A stretch of DNA of 6,126 nucleotides, from contig JAUJMG010000120.1 in the NCBI GenBank assembly GCA_030446955.1, positions 1-6,126 of the forward strand. The letters run 5' to 3'. Positions within the stretch are counted from its first letter, which is position 1, and every line of letters begins with the position of its first letter. The DNA comes from Thermomicrobiales bacterium (GTDB taxonomy: Bacteria; Chloroflexota; Chloroflexia; Thermomicrobiales; UBA6265). The notes beneath the pieces were generated by a model, which searched no databases, was not told where the DNA came from, and saw only the letters and a program-made list of their open reading frames with translations. Positions 5,910-6,126 of the stretch are shown one piece after another. Both the position numbers and the translations under genes were made by a program.

Positions 5910-6011
5910 GCGTTGCGACGACACTGAATCGTCAGTCGACGCATCCCGGGCGTGCCGTTCCGCAGGTGATATGAAACGTCTGGGCGTCATTGGCTGGTGC
6001 CGGCAGGAAGG

Positions 6012-6126
6012 GTGAAGCGCCTATCTCTGGACATGGAGAGACCAAGCGCCTAATCGGGCCGATCGCCGTCGTCTATGCCTGGCACGAAGCGCTCAACTCC
6101 GGGAATACCGATCGTCTCGTGGAACT
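6012..6126 (+). CDS. SnoaL/NTF2-like protein, 5' fragment with unclear or disrupted start
   Basis: The last 75 bases encode GPIAVVYAWHEALNSGNTDRLVE (6056-6124), which resembles the first helix of SnoaL-like (NTF2-fold) proteins, with the usual AWHxALNxGxxDRLV pattern. These are small alpha+beta barrels, often of unknown function or acting as isomerases or hydrolases. The frame is open back to a TGA at 5972-5974 but has no ATG or GTG; the only start-like codon is a TTG at 5990 without a ribosome site. A GTG at 6012 reads MKRL and would join the SnoaL frame perfectly if the 29 bp between two AAGCGCCTA copies were removed. The gene may therefore be frameshifted near its start, or it may begin from an unusual codon. 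Too little is visible to settle the family. Confidence 0.45.
6015..6052. repeat. 9-bp direct repeats flanking a 20-bp insert with inverted ends
   Basis: AAGCGCCTA occurs at 6015-6023 and again at 6044-6052. The 20 bp between them begins TCTCT (6024-6028) and has AGAGA near its other end (6037-6041), a 5-bp inverted repeat. A 9-bp direct repeat around a short element with inverted ends is the form left by transposon insertion and imperfect excision. The 29-bp net gain shifts the frame of the SnoaL-like reading frame that follows. The repeats are direct observations; the transposon explanation is inference, and replication slippage could also make such a repeat. Confidence 0.4.

Noticed and set aside
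5917..5936. Overlapping small hairpins (GACGA/TCGTC and ACTGA/TCAGT) just after mccB as a terminator
   Set aside because: The stems are only 5 bp, mutually exclusive, and no T-tract follows.
4272..5990. A 572-residue open frame on the minus strand opposite mccB
   Set aside because: It is a mirror of the well-supported mccB gene in GC-rich DNA, composed of Arg/Gly/Ala/Asp-rich sequence with no family motif.

Overview
The window is GC-rich bacterial DNA, densely coding with strong G/C preference at third codon positions. The protein flavour (a two-gene branched-chain 2-oxoacid dehydrogenase E1, an acyl-CoA dehydrogenase, a YciI-like protein with the REEHL and DPYV motifs, and a DUF3368 PIN-type toxin remnant) would fit a Chloroflexota/Thermomicrobia-like or similar GC-rich aerobic heterotroph. 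That placement is inference from style only; no rRNA or marker gene is present.

Layout. Minus strand, 1610 down to 1: E1-alpha (bkdA1) followed after 90 bp by the N-terminal third of E1-beta (bkdA2), which runs off the left edge. From 1611 to 2069 lies a 459-bp divergent intergenic region holding the bkd leader and several inverted repeats. Plus strand, 2070-3233: an FAD-dependent acyl-CoA dehydrogenase. From 3234 to 4316 is a small accessory patch on the minus strand: a YciI-like gene (3385-3666) and a decayed DUF3368 (PIN-like toxin) pseudogene (about 3685-4234). Plus strand, 4317-5909: the carboxyltransferase (beta) subunit of a 3-methylcrotonyl-CoA-type carboxylase (mccB). At the right edge is the 5' end of a SnoaL-like gene whose start looks disrupted by a 29-bp duplication/insertion.

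How the genes fit together. BCKDH E1 decarboxylates branched 2-oxo acids from Val, Leu and Ile. An acyl-CoA dehydrogenase oxidises the resulting acyl-CoA, and methylcrotonyl-CoA carboxylase carboxylates the leucine-derived enoyl-CoA. The window is therefore best read as a branched-chain amino acid (mainly leucine) catabolic locus, with E2 (and perhaps E3) expected beyond the left edge and the biotin-carrying MCC alpha subunit expected elsewhere, perhaps beyond the right edge. The acyl-CoA dehydrogenase carries its catalytic glutamate in the short-chain/medium-chain position rather than the isovaleryl-CoA dehydrogenase position, so its substrate is open.

I see no clearly new system. The points most worth a second look are the decayed toxin gene, the tandem inverted repeats sitting on the bkdA1 start codon, the 21-bp inverted repeat in front of the acyl-CoA dehydrogenase, and the repeat-flanked 20-bp insertion near the right edge.
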